DNA from: Anisus vortex
Lineage: Eukaryota > Mollusca > Gastropoda > Planorbidae
Length of the DNA: 64,000 nucleotides
Direction of reading: 5' to 3'
NCBI GenBank assembly: GCA_949126835.1
Contig: OX421508.1
Coordinates: 1 to 64,000 of the forward strand
Position numbers and translations under genes: made by a program. The notes below the pieces were generated by a model. That model had not been told where the DNA came from and made no database searches. It worked only from the letters and a program-made list of their open reading frames with translations. Of this stretch, positions 36,801-51,900 are shown one piece after another. How positions within the stretch are numbered: the stretch's first letter is position 1; each line of letters begins with the position of its first letter.

Positions 36801-39800
36801 GCGCCGACGTACTCAACTGTAGCGCCGACCTACTCAGCGGTAGCGCCGACCTACTTAGCGGTAGCGCCGACCAACCCATCGGTAGTGCCGACCTACCCAG
36901 CGGTAGCGCCGACCTACTAAAAGGTAGCGCCGACGTATTCAGAGGTAGCGCTGACCTACCCAGCGGAAGCGCCGACCAACCCAGTGGTAGCGCCGACCTA
37001 CTTAGCGGTGGCGTCGACCTACATAAAGGTAGCGCCGACCTACTAAAAGGTAGCGCCGACCTACTTAGCGGTGGCGCCGACCTACTTAAAGGTAGCGCCG
37101 ACCTACTAAAAGGTAGCGCCGACGTACTCAGAGGTAGCGCCGACCTACCCAGCGGTAGCGCCGACCTACTCAAAGTTAGCGCCGACCTACTAACAGGTAG
37201 CGCCGATGTACTCAACTGTAGCGCCGACCTACTCAGCGGTAGCGCCGACCTACCCAGCGGTAGCGTCGACCTACTAAGCGGTAGCACCGACCTACTTAGC
37301 GGTGGCGCCGACCTACATAAAGGTAGCGCCGACCTGCTAAAAGGTAGCGCCGACATATTCAGAGGTAGCGCCGACCTACTCAGCGGTAGCGCCGACCTAC
37401 CCAGCGGTATCGTCGACCTACTCAGCGGTAGCGCCGACCTACCCAGCGGTAGCGCCGACCTACCCAGCGGTAGCGACGACTTACCCAGCGGTAGCGCCGA
37501 CCTACTAAAAGGTAGCGCCGACCTACTAAAAGGTAGCGCCGACGTACTCAACTGTAGAGCCGACCTACTCAGTGGTAGCACCGACCTACCCAGCGGTAGC
37601 GCCGACCTAACCAGCGGTAGCGCCGACCTACCCGGCGGAAGCGCCGACCTACCAAGCGGTAGGGCCGACCTACTTAGCGGTGGCGCCGACCTACTCAAAG
37701 GTGGCGCCGACCTACTGAAAGGTAGCGCCGACCTACTAAAAGGTAGCACCGACGTACTCAACTGTAGAGCCGACCTACTCAGCGGTAGCGCCGACCTACT
37801 CAGCGGTAGCGCCGACCTACTCAGCGGTAGCGCCGACGTACTTAGCGGTTGCGGCGACATAATCAAAGGTAGCGCCGACCTACTAAAAGGTAGCGCCGAC
37901 CTACTAAAAGGTAGCGCCGACGTACTCAACTGTAGCGCCGACCTACTCAGCGGTAGCGCCGACCTACTTAGCGGTAGCGCCGACCAACCCATCGGTAGCG
38001 CCGACCTACCCAGCGGTAGCGCCGACCTACTAAAAGGTAGCGCCGACGTATTCAGAGGTAGCGCCGACCTACCCAGCGGTAGCGCCGACCTACCCAGTGG
38101 TAGCGCCGACCTACTTAGCGGTGGCGTCAACCTACATAAAGGTAGCGCCGACCTACTAAAAGGTAGCGCCGACCTACTTAGCGGTGGCGCCGACCTACTT
38201 AAAGGTAGCGCCGACCTACTAAAAGGTAGCGCCGACGTACTCAGAGGTAGCGCCGACCTACCCAGCGGTAGCGCCGACCTACTCAAAGTTAGCGCCGACC
38301 TACTAACAGGTAGCGCCGATGTACTCAACTGTAGCGCCGACCTACTCAGCGGTAGCGCCGACCTACCCAGCGGTAGCGTCGACCTACTAAGCGGTAGCAC
38401 CGACCTACTTAGCGGTGGCGCCGACCTACATAAAGGTAGCGCCGACCTACTAAAAGGTAGCGCCGACCTACTTAGCGGTGGCGCCGACCTATTTAAAGGT
38501 AGCGCCGACCTACTAAAAGGTAGCGCCGATCTACTCAACGGTAGCGCCGACCTACTAAGCGGTGGCGCCGACCTACTCAAAGTTAGCGCCGACCTACTAA
38601 AAGGTAGCGCCGACTTACTCAACTGTAGCGCCGACCTACTCAGCGGTAGCGCCGACCTACCCAGCGGTAGCGCCGACCTACTCAGCGGTAGCGCCGACCT
38701 ACTCAGCGGTAGCGCCGACCGACCCAGCGGTAGCGCCGACATACCCAGCGGTAGCGCCGACCTACTCAGCGGTAGCGCCGACCTACTAAAAGGTAGCGCC
38801 AACGTACTCAGAGGTAGCGCCGACCTACCCAGCGGTAGCGCCGACCTACCCAGCGGTAGCGCCGACCTACTCAGCGGTAGCGCCGACCTACTCAGCGGTA
38901 GCGCCGACCTACCCAGCGGTAGCGCCGACCTACTTAGCGGTGGCGCCGACCTACTCAAAGGTGGCGCTGACCTACTAAAAGGTAGCGCCGACCTACTAAA
39001 AGGTAGCGCCGACGTACTCAACTGTAGCGCCGACATACTCAGCGGTAGCGCCGACTTACCCAGAGGTAGCGCCGATCTACTCAGCGGTAGCGCCGAACTA
39101 CTTAGCGGTGGCGCAGACCTACTAAAAGGTAGCGCCGACCTACTAAAAGGTAGCGCCGACGTACTCAGAGGTAGCGCCGACCTACCCAGCGGTAGCGCCG
39201 TCTTACCCAGCGGTAGCGCCGACCTACTCAGCGGTAGCGCCGACCTACCCAGTGGTAGCGCCGACCTACCCAGCGGTAGCGCCGTCTTACCCGGCGGTTG
39301 CGCCGACCTACCTAGCGGTAGCGCCGACCTACCCAGCGGTAGCGCCGAACTACCACGCAGTAGCGCCGACCTACCCAGCGGTAGCGCCGACCTACTTAGC
39401 GGTGACGCCGACCTACTAAAAGGTAGCGCCGACATATTCAGAGGTAGCGCCGACCTACTCAGCGGTAGCGCCGACCTACCCAGCGGTATCGTCGACCTAC
39501 TCAGCGGTAGCGCCGACCTACTCAGCGGTAGCGCCGACCTACCCAGCGGTAGCGCCGACCTACTTAGCGGTGGCGCCGACCTACTCAAAGGTGGCGCTGA
39601 CCTACTAAAAGGTAGCGCCGACCTACTAAAAGGTAGCGCCGACGTACTCAACTGTAGCGCCGACATACTCAGCGGTAGCTCCGACATACTCAGCGGTAGC
39701 GCCGACCTACTCAGCGGTAGCGCCGACCTACTCAGCGGTAGCGCCGACATACTTAGCGGTTGCGCCGACCTACTTAAAGGTAGAGCCAACCTACTCAAAG

Positions 39801-42570
39801 GTAGCGCCGACGTTCTCAGAGGTAGCGCCGACCTACTTAGCGGTAGCACCGACCTACCTAGCGGTAGCGCCGACCTATCCAGCGGTAGCGCCGACCTACT
39901 AAACGGTAGCGCCGACTTACCCAGAGGTAGCGCCGATCTACTCAGCGGTAGCGCCGAACTACTTAGCGGTGGCGCAGACCTACTAAAAGGTAGCGCCGAC
40001 CTACTAAAAGGTAGCGCCGACGTACTCAGAGGTAGCGCCGACCTACCCAGCGGTAGCGCCGACCTACCCAGCGGTAGCGCCGACCTACTCAGCGGTAGCG
40101 CCGACCTACCCAGTGGTAGCGCCGACCTACCCAGCAGTAGCGCCGTCTTACCAGGCGTAGCGCCGACCTACCTAGCGGTAGCGCCGACCTACCCAGCGGT
40201 AGCGCCGACCTACCACGCAGTAGCGCCGACCTACCCAGCGGTAGCGCCGACCTACTTAGCGGTGACGCCGACCTACTAAAAGGTAGCGCCGACGTATTCA
40301 GAGGTAGCGCCGACCTACCCAGCGGTAGCGCCGACCTACCCAGCGGTATCGTCGACCTACTCAGCGGTAGCGCCGACCTACCCAGCGGTAGCGCCGACCT
40401 ACCCAGCGGTAGCGACGACTTACCCAGCGGTAGCGCCGACCTACTAAAAGGTAGCGCCGACCTACTAAAAGGTAGCGCCGACTTACTCAACTGTAGCGCC
40501 GACCTACTCAGCGGTAGCACCGACCTACCCAGCGGTAGCGCCGACCTACCCAGCGGTAGCGCCGACCTTTCCGGCGGAAGCGCCGACCTACCAAGCGGTA
40601 GGGCCGACCTACTTAGCGGTGGCGCCGACCTACTCAAAGGTGGCGCCGACCTACTAAAAGGTAGCGCCGACCTACTAAAAGGTAGCGCCGACGTACTCAA
40701 CTGTAGAGCCGACCTACTCAGCGGTAGCGCCGACCTACTCAGCGGTAGCGCTGACCTACTCAGCGGTAGCGCCGACGTACTTAGCGGTTGCGCCGACCTA
40801 ATCAAAGGTAGCGCCGACCTACTAAAAGGTAGCGCCGACCTACTAAAAGGTAGCGCCGACGTACTCAACTGTAGCGCCGACCTACTCAGCGGTAGCGCCG
40901 ACCTACTCAGCGGTAGCGCCGACCAACCCATCGGTAGCGCCGACCTACCCAGCGGTAGCGCCGACCTACTAAAAGGTAGCGCCGACGTATTCAGAGGTAG
41001 CGCCGACCTACCCAGCGGTAGCGTCGACCTACCCAGTGGTAGCTCCGACCTACCCAGCTGTAGCGTCGACCTACTAAGCCTTAGCGCCGACCTACTTAGC
41101 GGTGGCGTCGACCTACATAAAGGTAGCGCCGACCTACTAAAAGGTAGCGCCGACCTACTTAGCGGTGGCGCCGACCTACTTAAAGGTAGCGCCGACCTAC
41201 TAAAAGGTAGCGCCGACGTACTCAGAGGTAGCGCCGACCTACCCAGCAATAGCGCCGACCTACTCAAAGTTAGCGCCGACCTACTAAAAGGTAGCGCCGA
41301 CGTACTCAACTGTAGCGCCGACCTACTCAGCGGTAGCGCCGACCTACCCAGCGGTAGCGTCGACCTACTAAGCGGTAGCGCCGACCTACTTAGCGGTGGC
41401 GCCGACCTACATAAAGGTAGCGCCGACCTACTAAAAGGTAGCGCCGACCTACTTAGCGGTGGCGCCGACCTACTTAAAGGTAGCGCCGACCTACTAAAAG
41501 GTAGCGCCGATCTATTCAACGGTAGCGCCGACCTACTAAGCGGTGGCGCCGACCTACTCAAAGTTAGCGCCGACCTACTAAAAGGTAGCGCCGACTTACT
41601 CAACTGTAGCGCCGACCTACTCAGCGGTAGCGCCGACCTACCCAGCGCTAGCGCCGACCTACCCAGCGGTAGCGCCGACCTACTCAGCGGTAGCGCCGAC
41701 CTATTCAGCGGTAGCGCCGACCGACCCAGCGGTAGCGCCGACATACCCAGCGGTAGCGCCGACCTACTCAGCGGTAGCGCCGACCTACTAAAAGGTAGCG
41801 CCAACGTACTCAGAGGTAGCGCCGACCTACCCAGCGGTAGCGCCGACCTACCCAGCGGTAGCGCCGACCTACTCAGCGGTAGCGCCGACCTACTCAGCGG
41901 TAGCGCCGACCTACCCAGCGGTAGCGCCGACCTACTTAGCGGTGGCGCCGACCTACTTAAAGGTGGCGCCGACCTACTAAAAGGTAGCGCCGACCTACTA
42001 AAAGGTAGCGCCGACGTACTCAACTGTAGCGCCGACATACTCAGCGGTAGCGCCGACCTACTCAGCGGTTGCGCTGACCTACTTAAAGGTAGCGCCGACC
42101 TACTCAAAGGTAGCGCCGACGTTCTCAGAGGTAGCGCCGACCTACTTAGCGGTAGCACCGACCTACCTAGCGGTAGCGCCGACCTATCCAGCGGTAGCGC
42201 CGACCTACTAAACGGTAGCGCCGACTTACCCAGAGGTAGCGCCGATCTACTCAGCGGTAGCGCCGAACTACTTAGCGGTGGCGCAGACCTACTAAAAGGT
42301 AGCGCCGACCTACTAAAAGGTAGCGCCGACGTACTCAGAGGTAGCGCCGACCTACCCAGCGGTAGCGCCGACCTACCCAGCGGTAGCGCCGACCTACTCA
42401 GCGGTAGCGCCGACCTACCCAGTGGTAGCGCCGACCTACCCAGCAGTAGCGCCGTCTTACCAGGCGGTAGCGCCGACCTACCTAGCGGTAGCGCCGCCCT
42501 ACCCAGCGGTAGCGCCGACCTACCACGCAGTAGCGCCGACCTACCCAGCGGTAGCGCCGACCTACTTAGC

Positions 42571-45500
42571 GGTGACGCCGACCTACTAAAAGGTAGCGCC
42601 GACGTATTCAGAGGTAGCGCCGACCTACCCAGCGGTAGCGCCGACCTACCCAGCGGTATCGTCGACCTACTCAGCGGTAGCGCCGACCTACCCAGCGGTA
42701 GCGCCGACCTACCCAGCGGTAGCGACGACTTACCCAGCGGTAGCGCCGACCTTCTAAAAGGTAGCGCCGACCTACTAAAAGGTAGCGCCGACGTACTCAA
42801 CTGTAGCGCCGACCTACTCAGCGGTAGCGCCGACCTACCCAGCGGTAGCGCCGACCTACCCAGCGGTAGCGCCGACCTATCCAGCGGTAGCGCCGACCTA
42901 CTAAACGGTAGCGCCGACTTACCCAGCGGTAGCGCCGACCTACTCAGCGGTAGCGCCGAACTACTTGGCGGTGGCGCAGACCTACTAAAAGGTAGCGCCG
43001 ACCTACTAAAAGGTAGCGCCGACGTACTCAGAGGTAGCGCCGACCTACCCAGCGGTAGCGCCGACCTACTCAAAGTTAGCGCCGACCTACTAAAAGGTAG
43101 CGCCGACGTACTCAACTGTAGCGCCGACCTACTCAGCGGTAGCGCCGACCTACCCAGCGGTAGCGTCGACCTACTAAGCGGTAGCGCCGACCTACTTAGC
43201 GGTGGCGCCGACCTACATAAAGGTAGCGCCGACCTACTAAAAGGTAGCGCCGACCTACTTAGCGGTGGCGCCGACCTACTTAAAGGTAGCGCCGACCTAC
43301 TAAAAGGTAGCGCCGATCTATTCAACGGTAGCGCCGACCTACTAAGCGGTGGCGCCGACCTACTCAAAGTTAGCGCCGACCTACTAAAAGGTAGCGCCGA
43401 CTTACTCAACTGTAGCGCCGACCTACTCAGCGGTAGCGCCGACCTACCCAGCGCTAGCGCCGACCTACCCAGCGGTAGCGCCGACCTACTCAGCGGTAGC
43501 GCCGACCTATTCAGCGGTAGCGCCGACCGACCCAGCGGTAGCGCCGACATACCCAGCGGTAGCGCCGACCTACTCAGCGGTAGCGCCGACCTACTAAAAG
43601 GTAGCGCCAACGTACTCAGAGGTAGCGCCGACCTACCCAGCGGTAGCGCCGACCTACCCAGCGGTAGCGCCGACCTACTCAGCGGTAGCGCCGACCTACT
43701 CAGCGGTAGCGCCGACCTACCCAGCGGTAGCGCCGACCTACTTAGCGGTGGCGCCGACCTACTTAAAGGTGGCGCCGACCTACTAAAAGGTAGCGCCGAC
43801 CTACTAAAAGGTAGCGCCGACGTACTCAACTGTAGCGCCGACATACTCAGCCGTAGCGCCGACCTACTCAGCGGTTGCGCCGACCTACTTAAAGGTAGCG
43901 CCGACCTACTCAAAGGTAGCGCCGACGTTCTCAGAGGTAGCGCCGACCTACTTAGCGGTAGCACCGACCTACCTAGCGGTAGCGCCGACCTATCCAGCGG
44001 TAGCGCCGACCTACTAAACGGTAGCGCCGACTTACCCAGAGGTAGCGCCGATCTACTCAGCGGTAGCGCCGAACTACTTAGCGGTGGCGCAGACCTACTA
44101 AAAGGTAGCGCCGACCTACTAAAAGGTAGCGCCGACGTACTCAGAGGTAGCGCCGACCTACCCAGCGGTAGCGCCGACCTACCCAGCGGTAGCGCCGACC
44201 TACTCAGCGGTAGCGCCGACCTACCCAGTGGTAGCGCCGACCTACCCAGCAGTAGCGCCGTCTTACCAGGCGGTAGCGCCGACCTACCTAGGGGTAGCGC
44301 CGCCCTACCCAGCGGTAGCGCCGACCTACCACGCAGTAGCGCCGACCTACCCAGCGGTAGCGCCGACCTACTTAGCGGTGACGCCGACCTACTAAAAGGT
44401 AGCGCCGACGTATTCAGAGGTTGCGCCGACCTACCCAGCGGTAGCGCCGACCTACCCAGCGGTATCGTCGACCTACTCAGCGGTAGCGCCGACCTACCCA
44501 GCGGTAGCGCCGACCTACCCAGCGGTAGCGACGACTTACCCAGCGGTAGCGCCGACCTTCTAAAAGGTAGCGCCGACCTACTAAAAGGTAGCGCCGACGT
44601 ACTCAACTGTAGCGCCGACCTACTCAGCGGTAGCGCCGACCTACCCAGCGGTAGCGCCGACCTACCCAGCGGTAGCGCCGACCTATCCAGCGGTAGCGCC
44701 GACCTACTAAACGGTAGCGCCGACTTACCCAGCGGTAGCGCCGACCTACTCAGCGGTAGCGCCGAACTACTTGGCGGTGGCGCAGACCTACTAAAAGGTA
44801 GCGCCGACCTACTAAAAGGTAGCGCCGACGTACTCAGAGGTAGCGCCGACCTACCCAGCGGTAGCGCCGACCTACTCAAAGTTAGCGCCGACCTACTAAA
44901 AGGTAGCGCCGACGTACTCAACTGTAGCGCCGACCTACTCAGCGGTAGCGCCGACCTACCCAGCGGTAGCGTCGACCTACTAAGCGGTAGCGCCGACCTA
45001 CTTAGCGGTGGCGCCGACCTACATAAAGCAAGCGCCGATCTACTAAAAGGTAGCGCCGACCTACTTAGCGGTGGCGCCGACCTACTTAAAGGTAGCGCCG
45101 ACCTACTAAAAGGTAGCGCCGATCTACTCAGCGGTAGCGCCGACCTACTAAGCGGTGGCGCCGACCTACTCAAAGTTAGCGCCGACCTACTAAAAGGTAG
45201 TGCCGACGTACTCAACTGTAGCACCGACCTACTCAGCGGTAGCGCCGACCTACCCAGCGCTAGCGCCGACCTACCCAGCGGTAGCGCCGACCTACTCAGC
45301 GGTAGCGCCGACCTACTCAGCGGTAGCGCCGACCGACTCAGCGGTAGCGCCGACCTACCCAGCGGTAGCGCCGACCTACTCAGCGGAAGCGCCGACCTAC
45401 TAAAAGGTAGCGCCAACGTACTCAGAGGTAGCGCCGACCTACCCAGCGGTAGCGCCGACCTAACCAGCGGTAGCGCCGACCTACTCAGTGGTAGCGCCGA

Positions 45501-46350
45501 CCTACTCAGCGGTAGCGCCGACCTTACCAGCGGTAGCGCCGACCTACTTAGCGGTGGCGCTGACCAACTCAAAGGTGGCGCCGACCTACTAAAAGGTAGC
45601 GCCGACCTACTAAAAGGTAGCGCCGACTTACTCAACTGTAGCGCCGACATACTCAGCGGTAGCGCCGACCTACTCAGCGGTAGCGCCGACCTACTCAGCG
45701 GTAGCGCCGACATACTTAGCGGTAGCGCCGACCTACTCAAAGGTAGCGCCGACCTACTCAAAGGTAGCGCCGACGTTCTCAGAGGTAGCGCCGACCTACT
45801 TAGCGGTAGCACCGACCTACCTAGCGGTAGCGCCGACCTATCCAGCGGTAGCGCCGACCTACTAAACGGTAGCGCCGACTTACCCAGAGGTAGCGCCGAT
45901 CTACTCAGCGGTAGCGCCGAACTACTTAGCGGTGGCGCAGACCTACTAAAAGGTAGCGCCGACCTACTAAAAGGTAGCGCCGACGTACTCAGCGGTAGCG
46001 CCGACCTACTAAACGGTAGCGCCGACTTACCCAGCGGTAGCGCCGACCTACTCAGCGGTAGCGCCGAACTACTAAGCGGTAGCGCCGACCTACTTAGCGG
46101 TGGCGTCGACCTACATAAAGGTAGCGCCGACCTACTAAAAGGTAGCGCCGACCTACTTAGCGGTGGCGCCGACCTACTTAAAGGTAGCGCCGACCTACTA
46201 AAAGGTAGCGCCGACGTACTCAGAGGTAGCGCCGACCTACTAAAAGGTAGCGCCGACGTGCTCAGCTGTAGCGCCGCCCTACCCAGCGGTAGCGCCGACC
46301 TACCACGCAGTAGCGCCGACCTACCCAGCGGTAGCGCCGACCTACTTAGC
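42571..46350 (+). repeat. Two tandem higher-order repeats of 1,806 and 1,974 bp
   Basis: The GGTGACGCC variant with its neighbours (GTATTCAGAGG, then GGTATCGTCGACC) occurs at 42571, 44377 and 46351. Spacings are 86 and 94 whole units. The order of other variants, including GATCTATTCAAC and GACCTATTCAGC, is preserved between the blocks and again in the block starting at 46351. Confidence 0.85.
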
Positions 46351-48106
46351 GGTGACGCCGACCTACTAAAAGGTAGCGCCGACGTATTCAGAGGTAGCGC
46401 CGACCTACCCAGCGGTAGCGCCGACCTACCCAGCGGTATCGTCGACCTACTCAGCGGTAGCGCCGACCTACCCAGCGGTAGCGCCGACCTACCCAGCGGT
46501 AGCGACGACTTACCCAGCGGTAGCGCCGACCTTCTAAAAGGTAGCGCCGACCTACTAAAAGGTAGCGCCGACGTACTCAACTGTAGCGCCGACCTACTCA
46601 GCGGTAGCGCCGACCTACCCAGCGGTAGCGCCGACCTACCCAGCGGTAGCGCCGACCTATCCAGCGGTAGCGCCGACCTACTAAACGGTAGCGCCGACTT
46701 ACCCAGCGGTAGCGCCGACCTACTCAGCGGTAGCGCCGAACTACTTGGCGGTGGCGCAGACCTACTAAAAGGTAGCGCCGACCTACTAAAAGGTAGCGCC
46801 GACGTACTCAGAGGTAGCGCCGACCTACCCAGCGGTAGCGCCGACCTACTCAAAGTTAGCGCCGACCTACTAAAAGGTAGCGCCGACGTACTCAACTGTA
46901 GCGCCGACCTACTCAGCGGTAGCGCCGACCTACCCAGCGGTAGCGTCGACCTACTAAGCGGTAGCGCCGACCTACTTAGCGGTGGCGCCGACCTACATAA
47001 AGGTAGCGCCGACCTACTAAAAGGTAGCGCCGACCTACTTAGCGGTGGCGCCGACCTACTTAAAGGTAGCGCCGACCTACTAAAAGGTAGCGCCGATCTA
47101 TTCAACGGTAGCGCCGACCTACTAAGCGGTGGCGCCGACCTACTCAAAGTTAGCGCCGACCTACTAAAAGGTAGCGCCGACTTACTCAACTGTAGCGCCG
47201 ACCTACTCAGCGGTAGCGCCGACCTACCCAGCGCTAGCGCCGACCTACCCAGCGGTAGCGCCGACCTACTCAGCGGTAGCGCCGACCTATTCAGCGGTAG
47301 CGCCGACCGACCCAGCGGTAGCGCCGACATACCCAGCGGTAGCGCCGACCTACTCAGCGGTAGCGCCGACCTACTAAAAGGTAGCGCCAACGTACTCAGA
47401 GGTAGCGCCGACCTACCCAGCGGTAGCGCCGACCTACCCAGCGGTAGCGCCGACCTACTCAGCGGTAGCGCCGACCTACTCAGCGGTAGCGCCGACCTAC
47501 CCAGCGGTAGCGCCGACCTACTTAGCGGTGGCGCCGACCTACTTAAAGGTGGCGCCGACCTACTAAAAGGTAGCGCCGACCTACTAAAAGGTAGCGCCGA
47601 CGTACTCAACTGTAGCGCCGACATACTCAGCGGTAGCGCCGACCTACTTAGCGGTGGCGCCGACCTACATAAAGCAAGCGCCGATCTACTAAAAGGTAGC
47701 GCCGACCTACTTAGCGGTGGCGCCGACCTACTTAAAGGTAGCGCCGACCTACTAAAAGGTAGCGCCGATCTACTCAGCGGTAGCGCCGACCTACTAAGCG
47801 GTGGCGCCGACCTACTCAAAGTTAGCGCCGACCTACTAAAAGGTAGCGCCGACGTACTCAACTGTAGCACCGACCTACTCAGCGGTAGCGCCGACCTACC
47901 CAGCGCTAGCGCCGACCTACCCAGCGGTAGCGCCGACCTACTCAGCGGTAGCGCCGACCTACTCAGCGGTAGCGCCGACCGACCCAGCGGTAGCGCCGAC
48001 CTACCCAGCGGTAGCGCCGACCTACTCAGCGGAAGCGCCGACCTACTAAAAGGTAGCGCCAACGTACTCAGAGGTAGCGCCGACCTACCCAGCGGTAGCG
48101 CCGACC
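45461..48106 (+). repeat. 2,646-bp repeat (126 units) in array B
   Basis: A block with TAACCAGCGG, TCAGTGGTAGC and CTTACCAGCGG variants starts at 45461 and recurs from 48107 in the same order. The offset is exactly 126 units. It overlaps the neighbouring 1.8-2.0 kb repeats, showing successive rounds of duplication. Confidence 0.8.
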
Positions 48107-48900
48107 TAACCAGCGGTAGCGCCGACCTACTCAGTGGTAGCGCCGACCTACTCAGCGGTAGCGCCGACCTTACCAGCGGTAGCGCCGACCTACTTAGCGG
48201 TGGCGCTGACCAACTCAAAGGTGGCGCCGACCTACTAAAAGGTAGCGCCGACCTACTAAAAGGTAGCGCCGACTTACTCAACTGTAGCGCCGACATACTC
48301 AGCGGTAGCGCCGACCTACTCAGCGGTAGCGCCGACCTACTCAGCGGTAGCGCCGACATACTTAGCGGTAGCGCCGACCTACTCAAAGGTAGCGCCGACC
48401 TACTCAAAGGTAGCGCCGACGTTCTCAGAGGTAGCGCCGACCTACTTAGCGGTAGCACCGACCTACCTAGCGGTAGCGCCGACCTATCCAGCGGTAGCGC
48501 CGACCTACTAAACGGTAGCGCCGACTTACCCAGAGGTAGCGCCGATCTACTCAGCGGTAGCGCCGAACTACTTAGCGGTGGCGCAGACCTACTAAAAGGT
48601 AGCGCCGACCTACTAAAAGGTAGCGCCGACGTACTCAGCGGTAGCGCCGACCTACTAAACGGTAGCGCCGACTTACCCAGCGGTAGCGCCGACCTACTCA
48701 GCGGTAGCGCCGAACTACTAAGCGGTAGCGCCGACCTACTTAGCGGTGGCGTCGACCTACATAAAGGTAGCGCCGACCTACTAAAAGGTAGCGCCGACCT
48801 ACTTAGCGGTGGCGCCGACCTACTTAAAGGTAGCGCCGACCTACTAAAAGGTAGCGCCGACGTACTCAGAGGTAGCGCCGACCTACTAAAAGGTAGCGCC

Positions 48901-51900
48901 GACGTGCTCAGCTGTAGCGCCGACCTACTCAGCGGTAGCGCCGACCTACCCGGCGGTAGCGCCAACCTACCCGGCAGTAGCGCCGAACTACCCAGCGGTA
49001 GCGTCGACCTACTAAGCGGTAGCGCCGACCTACTTAGCGGTGGCGTCGACCTACATAAAGGTAGCGCCGACCTACTAAAAGGTAGCGCCGACCTACTTAG
49101 CGGTGGCGCCGACCTACTTAAAGGTAGCGCCGACCTACTAAAAGGTAGCGCCGACGTACTCAGAGGTAGCGCCGACCTACCCAGCGGTAGCGCCGACCTA
49201 CTCAAAGTTAGCGCCGACCTACTAAAAGGTAGCGCCGACGTACTCAACTGTAGCGCCGACCTACTCAGCGGTAGCGCCGACCTAACCAGCGGTAGCGTCG
49301 ACCTACTAAGCGGTAGCGCCGACCTACTTAGCGGTGGCGCCGACCTACTTAAAGGTAGCGCCGACCTGCTAAAAGGTAGCGCCGATCTACTCAGCGGTAG
49401 CGCCAACCTACTAAGCGGTGGCGCCGACCTACTCAAAGTTAGCGCCGACCTACTAAAAGGTAGCGCCGACTTACTCAACTGTAGCGCCGACCTACTCAGC
49501 GGTAGCGCCGAACTACCCAGCGCTAGCGCCGACCTACCCAGCGGTAGCGCCGACCTACTCAGCGGTAGCGCCGACCTACCCAGCGGTAGCGCCGACCTAC
49601 TCAGCGGTAGCTCCGACCTACTCAGCGGTAGCGCCGACCGACCCAGCGGTAGCGCCGACATACCCAGCGGTAGCGCCGACCTACTCAGCGGTAGCGCCGA
49701 CCTACCCAGCGGTAGCGCCGACCTACCCAGTGGTAGCGCCGACCTACTCAGCGGTAGCGCCGACCTACTCAGCGGTAGCGCCGACCTACCCAGCGGTAGC
49801 GCCGACCTACTTAGCGGTGGCGCCGACCTACTCAAAGGTGGCGCCGACCTACTAAAAGGTAGCGCCGACCTACTAAAAGGTAGCGCCGACGTACTCAACT
49901 GTAGCGCCGACATACTCAGCGGTAGCGCCGACCTACTCAGCGGTAGCGCCGACCTACTCAGCGGTAGCGCCGACATACTTAGCGGTTGCGCCGACCTACT
50001 TAAAGGTAGCGCCGACCTACTCAAAGGTAGCGCCGACGTTCTCAGAGGTAGCGCCGACCTACTTAGCGGTAGCACCGACCTACCTAGCGGTAGCGCCGAC
50101 CTATCCAGCGGTAGCGCCGACCTACTAAACGGTAGCGCCGACTTACCCAGAGGTAGCGCCGATCTACTCAGCGGTAGCGCCGAACTACTTAGCGGTGGCG
50201 CAGACCTACTAAAAGGTAGCGCCGACCTACCCAGCGGTAGCGCCGAGTTACTCAGCGGTAGCGCCGACCTACCCAGCGGTAGCGCCGACCTACTCAGCGG
50301 TAGCGCCGACCTACTGAGCGGTAGCGCCGACCGACCCAGCGGTAGCGCCGACCTACTTAGCGGTGGCGACGACTTACCCAGCGGTAGCGCCGACCTACTA
50401 AAAGGTAGCGCCGACCTACTAAAAGGTAGCGCCGACGTACTCAACTGTAGAGCCGACCTACTCAGCGGTAGCACCGAACTACCCAGCGGTAGCGCCGACC
50501 TACCCAGCGGTAGCGCCGACCTACCCGGCGGAAGCGCCGACCTACCAAGCGGTAGGGCCGACCTACTTAGCGGTGGCGCCGACCTACTCAAAGGTGGCGC
50601 CGACCTACAGAAAGGTAGCGCCGACCTACTAAAAGGTAGCGCCGACGTACTCAACTGTAGAGCCGACCTACTCAGCGGTAGCGCCGACCTACTCAGCGGT
50701 AGCGCCGACCTACTCAGCGGTAGCGCCGACGTACTTAGCGGTTGCGCCGACCTAATCAAAGGTAGCGCCGACCTACTAAAAGGTAGCGCCGACCTACTAA
50801 AAGGTAGCGCCGACGTACTCAACTGTAGCGCCGACCTACTTAGCGGTTTCGCCGACCAACCCATCGGTAGCGCCGACCTACCCAGCGGTAGCGCCGACCT
50901 ACTAAAAGGTAGCGCCGACGTATTCAGAGGTAGCGCCGACCTACCCAGCGGTAGCGCCGACCTACCCAGTGGTAGCGCCGACCTACTTAGCGGTGGCGTC
51001 GACCTACATAAAGGTAGCGCCGACCTACTAAAAGGTAGCGCCGACGTACTCAGAGGTAGCGCCGACCTACCCAGCGGTAGCGCCGACCTACTCAAAGTTA
51101 GCGCCGACCTACTAAAAGGTAGCGCCGACGTACTCAACTGTAGCGCCGACCTACTCAGCGGTAGCGCTGACCTACCCAGCGGTAGCGTCGACCTACTAAG
51201 CGGTAGCGCCGACTTACTTAGCGGTGGCGCCGACCTACATAAAGGTAGCGTCGACCTACTAAGCGGTAGCGCCGACCTACTTAGCGGTGGCGCCGACCTA
51301 CATAAAGGTAGCGCCGACATACTCAAAGTTAGCGCCGACCTACTAAAAGGTAGCGCCGACTTACTCAACTGTAGCGCCGACCTACTCAGCGGTAGCGCCG
51401 ACCTACCCAGCGGTAGCGCCGACCTACTCAGCGGTAGCGCCGACCTACTCAGCGGTAGCGCCGACCGACCCAGCGGTAGCGCCGACATACCCAGCGGTAG
51501 CGCCGACCTACTCAGCGGTAGCGCCGACCTACTAAAAGGTAGCGCCAACGTACTCAGAGGTAGCGCCGACCTACCCAGCGGTAGCGCCGACCTACCCAGC
51601 GGTAGCGCCGACCTACTCAGCGGTAGCGCCGACCTACTCAGCGATAGCGCCGACCTACCCAGCGGTAGCGCCGACCTACTTAGCGGTGGCGCCGACCTAC
51701 TCAAAGGTGGCGCTGACCTACTAAAAGGTAGCGCCGACCTACTAAAAGGTAGCGCCGACGTACTCAACTGTAGCGCCGACATACTCAGCGGTAGCGCCGA
51801 CATACTCAGCGGTAGCGCCGACCTACTCAGCGGTAGCGCCGACCTACTCAGCGGTAGCGCCGACATACTTAGCGGTTGCGCCGACCTACTTAAAGGTAGC